13,839 nt of DNA from an uncultured Gammaproteobacteria bacterium (GCA_913046125.1 CAJWRL010000018.1:1-13839), one strand, 5' to 3'; shown: positions 9,229 to 13,839, counted from the stretch's first letter. The notes: a model not told the origin generated them from the letters alone. Numbers and translations: made by a program.

Positions 9229-9256
9229 ATGTATGGATGATTCAAGAAAAAACAAG
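9229..9256 (-). promoter_or_regulatory. Possible heat-shock-type promoter of clpB
   Basis: On the minus strand the gap before clpB reads CTTGTT, 14 nt, then CCATACAT. This loosely resembles the sigma-32 pattern CTTGAA-N13-15-CCCCATnT. An alternative reading is a plain sigma-70 -10 (TACATT). Either would start transcription within a few nt of the clpB ATG. The match is partial and the call relies partly on clpB being a classic heat-shock gene. Confidence 0.3.
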
Positions 9257-9267
9257 TCTAAATAAGA

Positions 9268-9768
9268 TTAGTGATTGTGGTGACCATGATCACTTTGATC
9301 ATTTACTTTCGACTCTCTAAAGTCAACGACATTGAACTTAAGCATAAATCTTCTCTCAAGGCTATCTTGGGCAATCATTAGTATTTGCTCACCAGCTTTG
9401 ATATCCCTCCTCGGTCCAATCAACATAAGATGAGTACCACCTGGTTTAAGCTCTATACTGTCATTTGCTGGTACAAGAATCATCTTAGCTTGTTTCATTT
9501 TTGCAGTTCCAGAATTGAATTCCATAACGTGCATTTCTACACTGTCATAGACTGGACTTGTAAAGCTGTGGAATTCTACGTCTTTGTCAGACGTATTTGT
9601 GAATTTAACATATCCGGCATTAACTGTTGCACTAGGAGGTGCTAAAGGTATTGTCGCACCAATAATATCTATTTCACCTTGTGTGTCACGACTTGGATCT
9701 ATACCACTCATAAATGCAAAAGATGTAATACTGAAGGCAAGAGTTAATAAAGATAGATAAATTTTCAT
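9268..9768 (-). CDS. PCu(A)C-type periplasmic copper chaperone
   Basis: The product is 166 aa. It has a signal peptide (residues 1-18, cleavage near SFA) and a beta-sandwich domain with the exact PCu(A)C metal motif H-x10-M-x21-H-x-M: H80, M91, H113 and M115. The conserved LKPGGTHLMLIG stretch surrounds the last two ligands. Family members bind Cu(I) in the periplasm and help load the CuA centre of cytochrome c oxidase. The C terminus ends DHGHHNH, a His-rich tail that may be a second metal site. No oxidase or Sco gene is seen nearby, so the partner is elsewhere. The gene starts with a probable leaderless mRNA and is the first of two minus-strand genes, followed by clpB. Confidence 0.88.
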   Translation of the reverse strand: MKIYLSLLTLAFSITSFAFMSGIDPSRDTQGEIDIIGATIPLAPPSATVNAGYVKFTNTSDKDVEFHSFTSPVYDSVEMHVMEFNSGTAKMKQAKMILVPANDSIELKPGGTHLMLIGPRRDIKAGEQILMIAQDSLERRFMLKFNVVDFRESKVNDQSDHGHHNH

Positions 9769-9775
9769 CGAAATT

Positions 9776-9784
9776 ATTATTGCA
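9776..9784 (-). promoter_or_regulatory. Extended -10 promoter of the PCu(A)C gene
   Basis: On the minus strand TGCAATAAT matches TGnTATAAT at all but one position. It ends 7 nt before the ATG at 9768. No SD is present in that gap, consistent with a leaderless or near-leaderless transcript. Confidence 0.45.
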
Positions 9785-9804
9785 TATTAAAATATGTAAA
9801 TCAC

Positions 9805-9832
9805 TTGAATTTTGATTTATATGAAATATATT
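9805..9832 (+). promoter_or_regulatory. Sigma-70-type promoter of the Trm112-peroxiredoxin-hinT operon
   Basis: TTGAAT (9805-9810), a 16-nt spacer and TATATT (9827-9832) form a recognisable -35/-10 pair. The -10 ends 8 nt before the ATG at 9841, so the mRNA would begin at or within a few nt of the start codon. Confidence 0.5.
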
Positions 9833-9840
9833 TCTAATGT

Positions 9841-10005
9841 ATGAATGATGATCTTTTAAAGATTCTCGTTTGTCCCAAATCAGGAGGCAAACTGGAATAT
9901 GATAAGACTAAGAATGAATTGTTATGTAAAGAGTCTGGGCTAGCCTATCCTATCAGAGATGGTGTCCCTATCATGCTAGTCGAAAGGGCTAGAAAAGTTA
10001 ATTAG
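9841..10005 (+). CDS. Trm112-like / UPF0434 (YcaR-type) small protein
   Basis: A 54-aa protein. It begins MNDDLLKILVCP, continues with GGKLEYD and ELLCKESGLAYPIRDGVPIML, and ends soon after. This is the YcaR/UPF0434 pattern (L-L-x-I-x-x-C-P, then L-x-C, then A-[YF]-P-[IL]-R-D-G-[IV]-P). In the wider Trm112 family such domains are zinc-binding partners that stabilise methyltransferases; the bacterial small proteins have no settled function. Only Cys11 and Cys29 are present, and the Cys that follows CPxC in E. coli YcaR is Ser here, so zinc binding is doubtful. The stop codon is part of the SD region of the next gene, making this the first gene of a four-gene operon. Confidence 0.88.
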   Translation: MNDDLLKILVCPKSGGKLEYDKTKNELLCKESGLAYPIRDGVPIMLVERARKVN

Positions 10006-10008
10006 GAG
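10004..10008 (+). promoter_or_regulatory. Shine-Dalgarno of the peroxiredoxin gene
   Basis: AGGAG overlaps the stop codon of the Trm112-like gene and lies 5 nt before the ATG at 10014. It decides that start and shows that this organism does use SD-led initiation inside operons. Confidence 0.75.
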
Positions 10009-10013
10009 TAATT

Positions 10014-10484
10014 ATGGCTAATGGAAAAATAAATACAAAAGCAAAAGATTTAAAAATTGAATGCACAGATACAAAAAAGAGTAAGCTTTATGATTTTTTG
10101 GACAAGAAGTTGATACTATATTTCTATCCAAAGGATCTTACGCCAGGATGTACTACAGAAAGTATAGAATTTAATGATAATCTATCTAAGATAAAAAAGT
10201 TGAAAGCAAACGTAGTTGGTGTATCAAGAGACAAATTGAGTTTACATGAGAAGTTTATAGAAAAGCATGGCTTCAAATTTCCCTTGATATCTGACCCAGA
10301 AGAAAAATTATGTAAGAGTTTTGATGTTATCAAAGAGAAAAGTTTATATGGAAGGAAATATATGGGAGTTGATAGGTCGACTTTTATAATTGACGAAAGT
10401 GGCAAAATACTACATGCGTGGAGAAACGTAAAAGTAAAAGGGCATGTAGAAGAAGTAATCGATAAACTAAAAGAGGTATCGTGA
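10014..10484 (+). CDS. bcp: Peroxiredoxin, BCP/PrxQ subfamily
   Basis: Thiol peroxidase that reduces hydroperoxides through a peroxidatic Cys recycled by thioredoxin. The product is 156 aa, normal for BCP. Seen directly: YFYPKDLTPGCTTES, with peroxidatic Cys46 in the TPGCT motif, the VVGVSRD segment (67-73), the FPLISDPEEKL block and the R-x-TFIIDESGKI strand. E. coli BCP has a resolving Cys five residues after the peroxidatic one; here that position is Ile (ESIEF). Cys100 (KLCKSF) is the obvious alternative, otherwise the enzyme is 1-Cys. The stop overlaps the GTG start of the next gene by 4 nt. Confidence 0.93.
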   Translation: MANGKINTKAKDLKIECTDTKKSKLYDFLDKKLILYFYPKDLTPGCTTESIEFNDNLSKIKKLKANVVGVSRDKLSLHEKFIEKHGFKFPLISDPEEKLCKSFDVIKEKSLYGRKYMGVDRSTFIIDESGKILHAWRNVKVKGHVEEVIDKLKEVS

Positions 10485-10711
10485 ATATAGTCATACTACT
10501 TCTATTAATATTCTTTATTATTACTACGATAATTGGGTTGGTGTTTATGAATAGACTAATCAAGCTTCAAAAAGAGAATAATGAACTTATTAAAAATATG
10601 TTAGAGAATAAGTCTAGCGATCATAAAAGTAATGATGGGCCTATGCCGCACACTGAATTAGAGAAATTCAAAACACAATTCATGCAAAACCCATATCAGC
10701 CACCAAAATGA
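10481..10711 (+). CDS. Small single-pass membrane protein, unknown function
   Basis: A 76-aa product starting at a GTG that overlaps the peroxiredoxin stop (GTGA). Residues 3-23 are strongly hydrophobic (VILLLLIFFIITTIIGLVF) and form one membrane anchor. The rest is polar: a short helix (about 26-44) with coiled-coil-like spacing and a Pro-containing tail ending in NPYQPPK. Its 4-nt overlaps on both sides show that it is a real, translated member of the operon and probably made in step with its neighbours. I do not recognise a family. The layout (anchor plus cytoplasmic helix) resembles many small inner-membrane proteins and gives no functional assignment. Confidence 0.7.
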   Translation: MNIVILLLLIFFIITTIIGLVFMNRLIKLQKENNELIKNMLENKSSDHKSNDGPMPHTELEKFKTQFMQNPYQPPK

Positions 10712-11049
10712 AAGAGAAATCTATATTTTCACAAATCATTGATAGGGAGATACCAGCTAATATAATATTTGAGGATGACGCATGTATAATCATTGAGGAT
10801 ATAAGCCCTCAGGCACCTATTCATTACTTAGCAATACCAAAGAAGGAAATTAGGGGTATTTCCGATTTGTCTGAGACAGATCATGGCATTATCGACCACC
10901 TTATGATTGCCATCAAAAATGAAATGTCAAAAAAAGGAATAAAAGATTATAGACTTGTTATAAACAATGGTAGTGAAGCAGGTCAAACTGTCTTCCACTT
11001 ACACATTCATGTGCTTGCTAACAGGACCCTAGGCTGGCCCCCAGGTTAG
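10708..11049 (+). CDS. hinT: HIT-family nucleotide hydrolase, HinT type
   Basis: Cytoplasmic purine nucleoside phosphoramidase of the histidine triad superfamily. The product is 113 aa, the usual HinT length. It has FSQIIDREIPANIIFEDD at the N terminus, H39 in the PIHYLAIPKKEI strand, and the triad motif HLHIHVL with H97, H99 and H101. The C terminus LGWPPG is typical of HinT. It starts within an ATGA overlap with the preceding gene and is the last of the four-gene operon. Its stop codon directly abuts the stop codon of the convergent minus-strand gene with no spacer. Confidence 0.95.
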   Translation: MKEKSIFSQIIDREIPANIIFEDDACIIIEDISPQAPIHYLAIPKKEIRGISDLSETDHGIIDHLMIAIKNEMSKKGIKDYRLVINNGSEAGQTVFHLHIHVLANRTLGWPPG

Positions 11050-11814
11050 TTATTTTTTCTTAAAGAAAGAGAAAAATTTATCTAAAGTATCCTGAAATGG
11101 ATTCACTCTAAGTTTTTCGGACTCAACGCTTATTTCATCTATACACTTAACTGATCTAGCAGCATATGGACCGTGAGCTGTCTCTTGATATAGAGCTACT
11201 AAATCAAATCCTTCTTCAAGAGTATGACCAATTTCAAAATTTTCTTCTCTTGACTGAACTTGACCAGACATTAATGTAGGGATTAAAGCTAAATATATAG
11301 GCTCACAACCATTGTCTTTCGATCTTTTAACAATTTTTTCATCATGTATAACTTTTGAATCTAGCTCGATCATTGAGTAATCACATTCCTTAAAATAATC
11401 ATCTAAATCCTCTGTGCTCTCTCCCAGTTTTACTCTCACACATAATTTACTCTCTTGATTCAGCTTATCTTTTATAGACTTGAAAAAGTCCAATCCATTA
11501 CTTTTATCAAATGTGACAATCTCTGGGACGACATCATTTGCAAAAGCTAGATAGCTGTCCATGTCAGATCCATCAGTATCCAAGTAGACTGATGTTGACA
11601 AGTTTCTTTTCTTTGATTGTTCTCTGAATGTGTCAATCCTCTGCCTAGCCAGATCCTCTCCGTCACTGTGAAGTACTCGTGCTATATCCACTCCGTCTGT
11701 CCACTGTCTTGCAATGCCGGCCATTAGCATTGTAATGAGCTCTTTTTCATTATCAGTAGAAGGTCCAAGTGTTGCGATAATTAAACTTAATCGATGTCTC
11801 TCTGAATCTGTCAT
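11050..11814 (-). CDS. Degenerate, shortened pyruvate-kinase-like protein
   Basis: Numbering is from the ATG at 11814 (254 aa); a GTG at 11817 is possible. The N terminus has the pyruvate kinase opening LIIATLGPSTD (11-21), DIARVLHSDGEDLARQRI (43-60; kinases have RLNFSHG) and VYLDTDGSD (76-84; kinases LLDTKGPE). The roughly 100-residue B domain is missing. The second half follows the kinase barrel: VKLGES (128-133, for AKIEN), a DYSMIELDSK stretch where the MARGDLG metal site should be, ALIPTLMSG (for ATQMLES) and LYQETAHGPYAARSVKCI (for LSGETAxGxYPxEAV). The C-terminal regulatory domain is absent. With the metal-binding Glu/Asp and the catalytic Thr replaced, kinase activity is very unlikely. 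The frame is open throughout and has its own promoter, so it looks like a repurposed protein, not fresh decay. Function unknown. Confidence 0.75.
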   Translation of the reverse strand: MTDSERHRLSLIIATLGPSTDNEKELITMLMAGIARQWTDGVDIARVLHSDGEDLARQRIDTFREQSKKRNLSTSVYLDTDGSDMDSYLAFANDVVPEIVTFDKSNGLDFFKSIKDKLNQESKLCVRVKLGESTEDLDDYFKECDYSMIELDSKVIHDEKIVKRSKDNGCEPIYLALIPTLMSGQVQSREENFEIGHTLEEGFDLVALYQETAHGPYAARSVKCIDEISVESEKLRVNPFQDTLDKFFSFFKKK

Positions 11815-11820
11815 CACAAT

Positions 11821-11829
11821 AGTATATCA
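11821..11829 (-). promoter_or_regulatory. Extended -10 promoter of the pyruvate-kinase-like gene
   Basis: On the minus strand TGATATACT (TGnTATAAT with one mismatch) ends 6 nt before the ATG at 11814. There is no SD, so the transcript should be leaderless. It is arranged back to back with the promoter at 11846-11854. Confidence 0.5.
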
Positions 11830-11845
11830 GTAATTATTGAAGAAA

Positions 11846-11854
11846 TGATATAAT
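11846..11854 (+). promoter_or_regulatory. Extended -10 promoter of the fatty acid hydroxylase-family gene
   Basis: TGATATAAT is a perfect extended -10 ending 5 nt before the ATG at 11860. No SD is present. Together with the minus-strand element at 11821-11829 it forms a compact divergent promoter pair in a 45-bp gap. Confidence 0.55.
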
Positions 11855-11859
11855 GAATT

Positions 11860-12654
11860 ATGACTATAGAGACTCTGACAAGTTTGAAGCTTTCCTTTTT
11901 TATTTTAGGGTTTATTTTATTTTTTTTCCTAGAGACTAAATACTCCAATAGAACTTGGAAAACCAGACGTTACAAAAGACTACTTTTCCATTCCGCTGTT
12001 GCTTTGATCAACACAGTAATAATGAGATTACCTGTCCTCTTTATATTGATGCCAATGCTCCTGCTTGTTACAGAAAATCAATTTGGTCTTTTATATCTCG
12101 TAGCTGATTACAATATTATTAAATTTATTATAAGTTTTTTAATATTGGATATTGCCATGTATTGGTGGCATAGGTTCAATCACAAAAATCAATTTCTTTG
12201 GCGGTTTCACTTTGTCCACCATGTAGATACACATATGGATGTGGGGACTTCACTTCGATTTCATATAGGTGAACTTATTTTATCTACGCTATACAAAGCA
12301 GTTATTATTTTATTTTTTGGAATTTCACTTGCAGAGTTTTTATTCTATGAGATTATCCTTGTCCTCTCTGTACAATTTCATCACAGCAACATTAGAATCA
12401 ATGAAAAATTTGATGCTTCCCTATCAAAATTTATTGTAACACCCAAATATCATACTAATCACCATACGAGAGTTAGAAAGTCGCGAGAAGCTAACTATGC
12501 AAGTATCTTTACTATATGGGATAAAATTTTTCTTTCATATGAGGATGCAACAGATGCCGATAGAGAGGTCATGGGTCTTGAAAACAGAGAAATTGAATTA
12601 AACTTAATCGATAATCTATATCATCCTTTTAACAAAAAAGTTGACAGTGATTAG
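11860..12654 (+). CDS. Fatty acid hydroxylase / sterol desaturase family membrane protein
   Basis: Integral membrane di-iron oxygenase family. The product is 264 aa. Hydrophobic segments lie at about 9-24, 42-71, 87-102 and 143-172. The histidine clusters that bind the iron pair are complete: H104-RFN-H108, H117-FV-H120-H121, H174-H175 and H198-TN-H201-H202. Members hydroxylate or desaturate lipids, sterols or carotenoids using O2; the substrate cannot be told from sequence. The gene has its own promoter and appears monocistronic. A strong promoter for a downstream RNA begins inside its last codons. The product is unrelated in sequence to the AlkB-like protein at the window end beyond sharing a His-rich di-iron architecture. 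Confidence 0.88.
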   Translation: MTIETLTSLKLSFFILGFILFFFLETKYSNRTWKTRRYKRLLFHSAVALINTVIMRLPVLFILMPMLLLVTENQFGLLYLVADYNIIKFIISFLILDIAMYWWHRFNHKNQFLWRFHFVHHVDTHMDVGTSLRFHIGELILSTLYKAVIILFFGISLAEFLFYEIILVLSVQFHHSNIRINEKFDASLSKFIVTPKYHTNHHTRVRKSREANYASIFTIWDKIFLSYEDATDADREVMGLENREIELNLIDNLYHPFNKKVDSD

Positions 12655-12669
12655 ATCAGATGATGTAAT
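12641..12669 (+). promoter_or_regulatory. Strong sigma-70 promoter inside the end of the hydroxylase-family gene
   Basis: TTGACA (12641-12646, perfect consensus), a 17-nt spacer and TGTAAT (12664-12669, five of six), with an extended TG at 12661-12662. This is the best promoter match in the window. Predicted start is at about 12675-12677, exactly at the first base-paired arm of the downstream RNA. Confidence 0.7.
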
Positions 12670-12674
12670 AAGCG

Positions 12675-12761
12675 TACGCCTAATTTGAACATCAGCTTGC
12701 AGGCGTAAAAGAGCTAAAGCGATCAGTAACCATCACTGCTTTAGCATGATGGTTTTTTTTT
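12675..12761 (+). ncRNA. Structured RNA of about 86 nt: small RNA or terminator-controlled leader
   Basis: There is no gene between 12655 and 12824, but the stretch is structured. From the predicted start: helix 1 pairs TACGCC (12675-12680) with GGCGTA (12702-12707), loop 21 nt. Helix 2 pairs GCTAAAGC (12713-12720) with GCTTTAGC (12738-12745). A terminator hairpin follows (12728-12754). The 3' arm of helix 2 occupies the terminator loop and only one nt separates it from the terminator's 3' arm, so the two cannot form together, as in an antiterminator/terminator switch. It may be a free small RNA or an attenuator or riboswitch for the two unknown genes downstream. It matches no riboswitch consensus I can recall. 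Confidence 0.5.
12728..12761 (+). terminator. Intrinsic terminator
   Basis: AACCATCA (12728-12735) pairs with TGATGGTT (12747-12754). An inner TGC/GCA pair, a TTTA loop and one unpaired C complete the hairpin, and a run of nine T (12753-12761) follows. This is the standard Rho-independent arrangement on the plus strand. Confidence 0.8.
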
Positions 12762-12788
12762 GGCATTTGAACTCTAGATTGTGTGCCA

Positions 12789-12802
12789 TTACTGATCAGT
12801 AA
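12789..12802 (+). promoter_or_regulatory. 14-bp perfect palindrome, candidate operator
   Basis: TTACTGATCAGTAA is its own reverse complement. It lies 22 nt before the ATG at 12825 and 16-17 nt after a TTGAAC (12767-12772), so it would cover a -10 and start region, a usual place for a repressor site. Its left half, TTACTGATC, is also the reverse complement of GATCAGTAA at 12721-12729 in the upstream RNA. Confidence 0.4.
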
Positions 12803-12812
12803 AAACACTAAA

Positions 12813-12818
12813 GAGGAG
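12813..12818 (+). promoter_or_regulatory. Strong Shine-Dalgarno for the first unknown gene
   Basis: GAGGAG lies 6 nt before the ATG at 12825. It argues for that start over the in-frame GTG at 12783, whose extension would be read through the palindrome. It is one of the strongest SD sequences in the window. Confidence 0.75.
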
Positions 12819-12824
12819 AAAAAA

Positions 12825-13187
12825 ATGAGAAATCATGAAACTACAGCGGAACTTGACAACCCACTAAGTTCGTCGAAAATTGGAGCATATTCTGGTTCTA
12901 TAAAAGCAACGTTTTTCAAAGATAGTAAGAGGTATACGGGAATACCCTCAGTTGAAATTAATGACGAGCTAAGAGCGATAATATGCAACAGTAAAATAAA
13001 GATACAGCCTTATACTGTGAAGAATAAAAATAGTCATTTTGAGATCGTGCTACCTAAAAATATTAAAGGCGGTCTTGCTAACCTAATTATTGTAAAGACT
13101 CTTACGACAGTAGGTCTAAAGCATAAGTGTATTAGTTGCAAGTTAGAGGTTGATGGTAATGAGAAGACTATATGCTTTCACTACTAA
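12825..13187 (+). CDS. Hypothetical protein, 120 aa
   Basis: I do not recognise a family. The product is soluble-looking, with no signal peptide or membrane segment. Residues 1-20 are polar and probably disordered (MRNHETTAELDNPLSSSK). A mixed alpha/beta region follows. Near the C terminus there are three cysteines, a C-x2-C pair (KHKCISCKLEVD) and a final C in TICFHY, which with the terminal His could bind a metal or form a disulfide. Translation from the ATG is supported by a strong SD. It overlaps the next gene by about 29 nt, so the two are a co-translated pair. The structured RNA and palindrome upstream suggest that the pair is regulated. Base composition matches the neighbourhood. Confidence 0.65.
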   Translation: MRNHETTAELDNPLSSSKIGAYSGSIKATFFKDSKRYTGIPSVEINDELRAIICNSKIKIQPYTVKNKNSHFEIVLPKNIKGGLANLIIVKTLTTVGLKHKCISCKLEVDGNEKTICFHY

Positions 13188-13509
13188 TCTAATATCACAC
13201 TTAAGTGCAGGATTTGATCGAGATGGCTTTAGAGGCATAATTAGTGAACTGCGATTAATCTTTACTGGGAAGACTTACAGAGGAAAGGTTAAGGTTATTG
13301 ATACAGGCTTTGCCAAATATAAACACTATCGACGTATAGGTGATGAGAATCTGACTTTAATTACCAGATCTAGTGATGGAAGAAAGTCTCAGGTGCACTA
13401 TGGTGATAACAATCCATACAACTGGATGCCAAAATTTATTCAAATGAAATTAAGAGCCAGAGGAGACTTGCCTAAGAATCATAAAATCAAAGGTTGGGAT
13501 GATATATAA
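13159..13509 (+). CDS. Hypothetical basic protein, about 116 aa
   Basis: I do not recognise a family. The sequence is Arg/Lys-rich, with a short N-terminal helix (RRLYAFTTNLISHLSAGF), a strand-rich centre (YRGKVKVIDTGFAKYKHYRRIG) and an aromatic stretch (NNPYNWMPKF) before a basic C terminus. No membrane segment is seen. Three nearby starts share the frame: TTG 13150, ATG 13153 and ATG 13159. A GAGGT at 13146-13150 is best spaced (8 nt) for ATG 13159. The gene begins inside the preceding one and ends 5 bp before the convergent terminator of the AlkB-like gene. Positive charge suggests a nucleic-acid or membrane-surface role, but that is speculation. Confidence 0.6.
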   Translation: MRRLYAFTTNLISHLSAGFDRDGFRGIISELRLIFTGKTYRGKVKVIDTGFAKYKHYRRIGDENLTLITRSSDGRKSQVHYGDNNPYNWMPKFIQMKLRARGDLPKNHKIKGWDDI

Positions 13510-13536
13510 AAAAACACCCCCTCAAAAGAGGGGGTG
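13508..13536 (-). terminator. Intrinsic terminator of the AlkB-like gene
   Basis: CACCCCCTC (13515-13523) pairs with GAGGGGGTG (13528-13536) around a 4-nt loop. On the minus strand it is followed by seven T (13508-13514). On the plus strand no T-run follows, so it chiefly stops minus-strand transcription, though the hairpin may also trim the plus-strand transcript of the unknown pair. Confidence 0.85.
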
Positions 13537-13537
13537 C

Positions 13538-13560
13538 ATCAAGTCCTTTTGATTCTTGAT
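13538..13560. repeat. Small inverted repeat between the AlkB-like stop and its terminator
   Basis: ATCAAG (13538-13543) and CTTGAT (13555-13560) can form a 6-bp stem with an 11-nt loop directly before the main terminator hairpin on the minus strand. It could act as a 3'-end mRNA stabiliser or be chance. Confidence 0.3.
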
Positions 13561-13570
13561 ATTTCCTATA

Positions 13571-13839
13571 TTAGTTTTCTACAGGGAAAGATAGCTCGTC
13601 GCCTTTGAATGAAGTACCTTTGTAACCAACTTCGTTGTTGATTCTGTTAGCGATACCTTTTTCTTCAGCTGTTGCGAATTTTTCATCCCAAGTAGCTAAT
13701 CTTTTACGCATATACCAGTGCCATAGTGGTGGTACTAGTGCTAGCGCGAAAATTGTGAAGTAGCCCCAACCTGTGTTAGGTGCGCCTACGTTTTCAAGTT
13801 CCCAGAAATGTGTTTCTCCACGATCATGGTGGTCAGCTT
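13571..13839 (-). CDS. AlkB-like membrane di-iron monooxygenase, C-terminal part (truncated by window edge)
   Basis: The 88 C-terminal residues are visible; the gene continues past the window end. The first residues, DHHDRGETHFWELE, fit the last histidine motif of the alkane 1-monooxygenase / xylene monooxygenase group (H-x-DHH-x-x-x-x-x-x-[FY]). A Gly/Pro segment and a hydrophobic stretch ending PPLWHWYM follow, as in the AlkB C terminus, then a soluble tail of about 45 residues. Such enzymes hydroxylate alkanes or related hydrophobic molecules in the inner membrane with rubredoxin. Codon use is unlike the neighbours: all six Asn are AAC and all six Phe are TTC, the pattern of a very highly expressed gene. 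It ends at a strong terminator. Family assignment from the tail alone is moderately secure; substrate unknown. Confidence 0.6.
   Translation of the reverse strand, partial: ADHHDRGETHFWELENVGAPNTGWGYFTIFALALVPPLWHWYMRKRLATWDEKFATAEEKGIANRINNEVGYKGTSFKGDELSFPVEN

Noticed and set aside
11050..11085. Imperfect T-rich/A-rich inverted repeat at the end of the pyruvate-kinase-like gene as a bidirectional terminator
   Set aside because: The repeat is imperfect, purely A/T-driven and encodes the Phe/Lys-rich C terminus; support is too weak to call.
12713..12754. H-type pseudoknot formed by helix 2 and the terminator arms together
   Set aside because: The loop that would have to cross the 8-bp first stem is only one nt (12746), which is sterically implausible; the two helices are better read as alternatives.
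12810..12821. AAAGAGGAGAAA, identical to a ribosome-binding part widely used in synthetic constructs
   Set aside because: It is a short purine-rich SD and nothing around it looks engineered; chance identity is expected for such a sequence.
12783..12824. GTG start extending the 120-aa protein by 14 residues
   Set aside because: The extension would be coded by the palindrome and SD region; the ATG at 12825 has a well-spaced GAGGAG and is the better start.
13571..13839. Higher G+C in the AlkB-like gene taken as a sign of recent horizontal transfer
   Set aside because: The shift is concentrated in C-ending two-fold codons (AAC, TTC), which fits selection for high expression better; no mobile-element traces are seen nearby.

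Overview
The window looks like a chromosomal segment of an AT-rich (roughly one-third G+C by eye), tightly packed gammaproteobacterium. The gene order lptD-surA-pdxA-rsmA is a gammaproteobacterial hallmark. The short intergenic gaps, overlapping genes and AlkB-type monooxygenase suggest a streamlined marine lineage such as SAR86. That placement is inference and was not tested by phylogeny. I see no IS element, tRNA, rRNA, CRISPR array or phage gene.

Layout. 2-316: 3' end of adenylate kinase (adk). 358-6647: a five-gene run, lptD, surA, pdxA, rsmA and an ICMT/PEMT-type membrane methyltransferase, in which every adjacent pair overlaps. Its lptD product carries an extra BamE-like domain between the signal peptide and the LptD part. 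6630-9768 (minus): clpB, preceded by a PCu(A)C copper chaperone. 9841-11049 (plus): a compact operon of a Trm112-like protein (54 aa), a BCP/PrxQ peroxiredoxin, a one-pass membrane protein and a HinT-type HIT protein. 11050-11817 (minus): a shortened, catalytically degenerate pyruvate-kinase-like protein. 11860-12654 (plus): a fatty acid hydroxylase/sterol desaturase family membrane protein. 12641-12824: a strong promoter, a structured RNA of about 86 nt ending in an intrinsic terminator, and a 14-bp perfect palindrome before two overlapping unknown genes (12825-13509). 13515-13839 (minus): the C-terminal end of an AlkB-like membrane di-iron monooxygenase with high-expression-type codon use, followed by its terminator.

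How the genes work together. LptD is the outer-membrane LPS translocon. SurA escorts unfolded outer-membrane proteins, LptD included, to the BAM machine, of which BamE is a subunit. A BamE-like domain joined to LptD and co-transcribed with surA would make one outer-membrane assembly module. ClpB, the peroxiredoxin and the copper chaperone are stress and metal homeostasis functions.

A recurring pattern: operon-head genes have a -10 element, often an extended TGnTATAAT type, only 5-8 nt before the start codon and no Shine-Dalgarno sequence, which suggests leaderless mRNAs. Several internal genes have clear SD sequences or 4-nt stop/start overlaps.

Most worth following up: the BamE-LptD fusion, the switch-like RNA upstream of two unknown genes, and the degenerate pyruvate-kinase-like protein.
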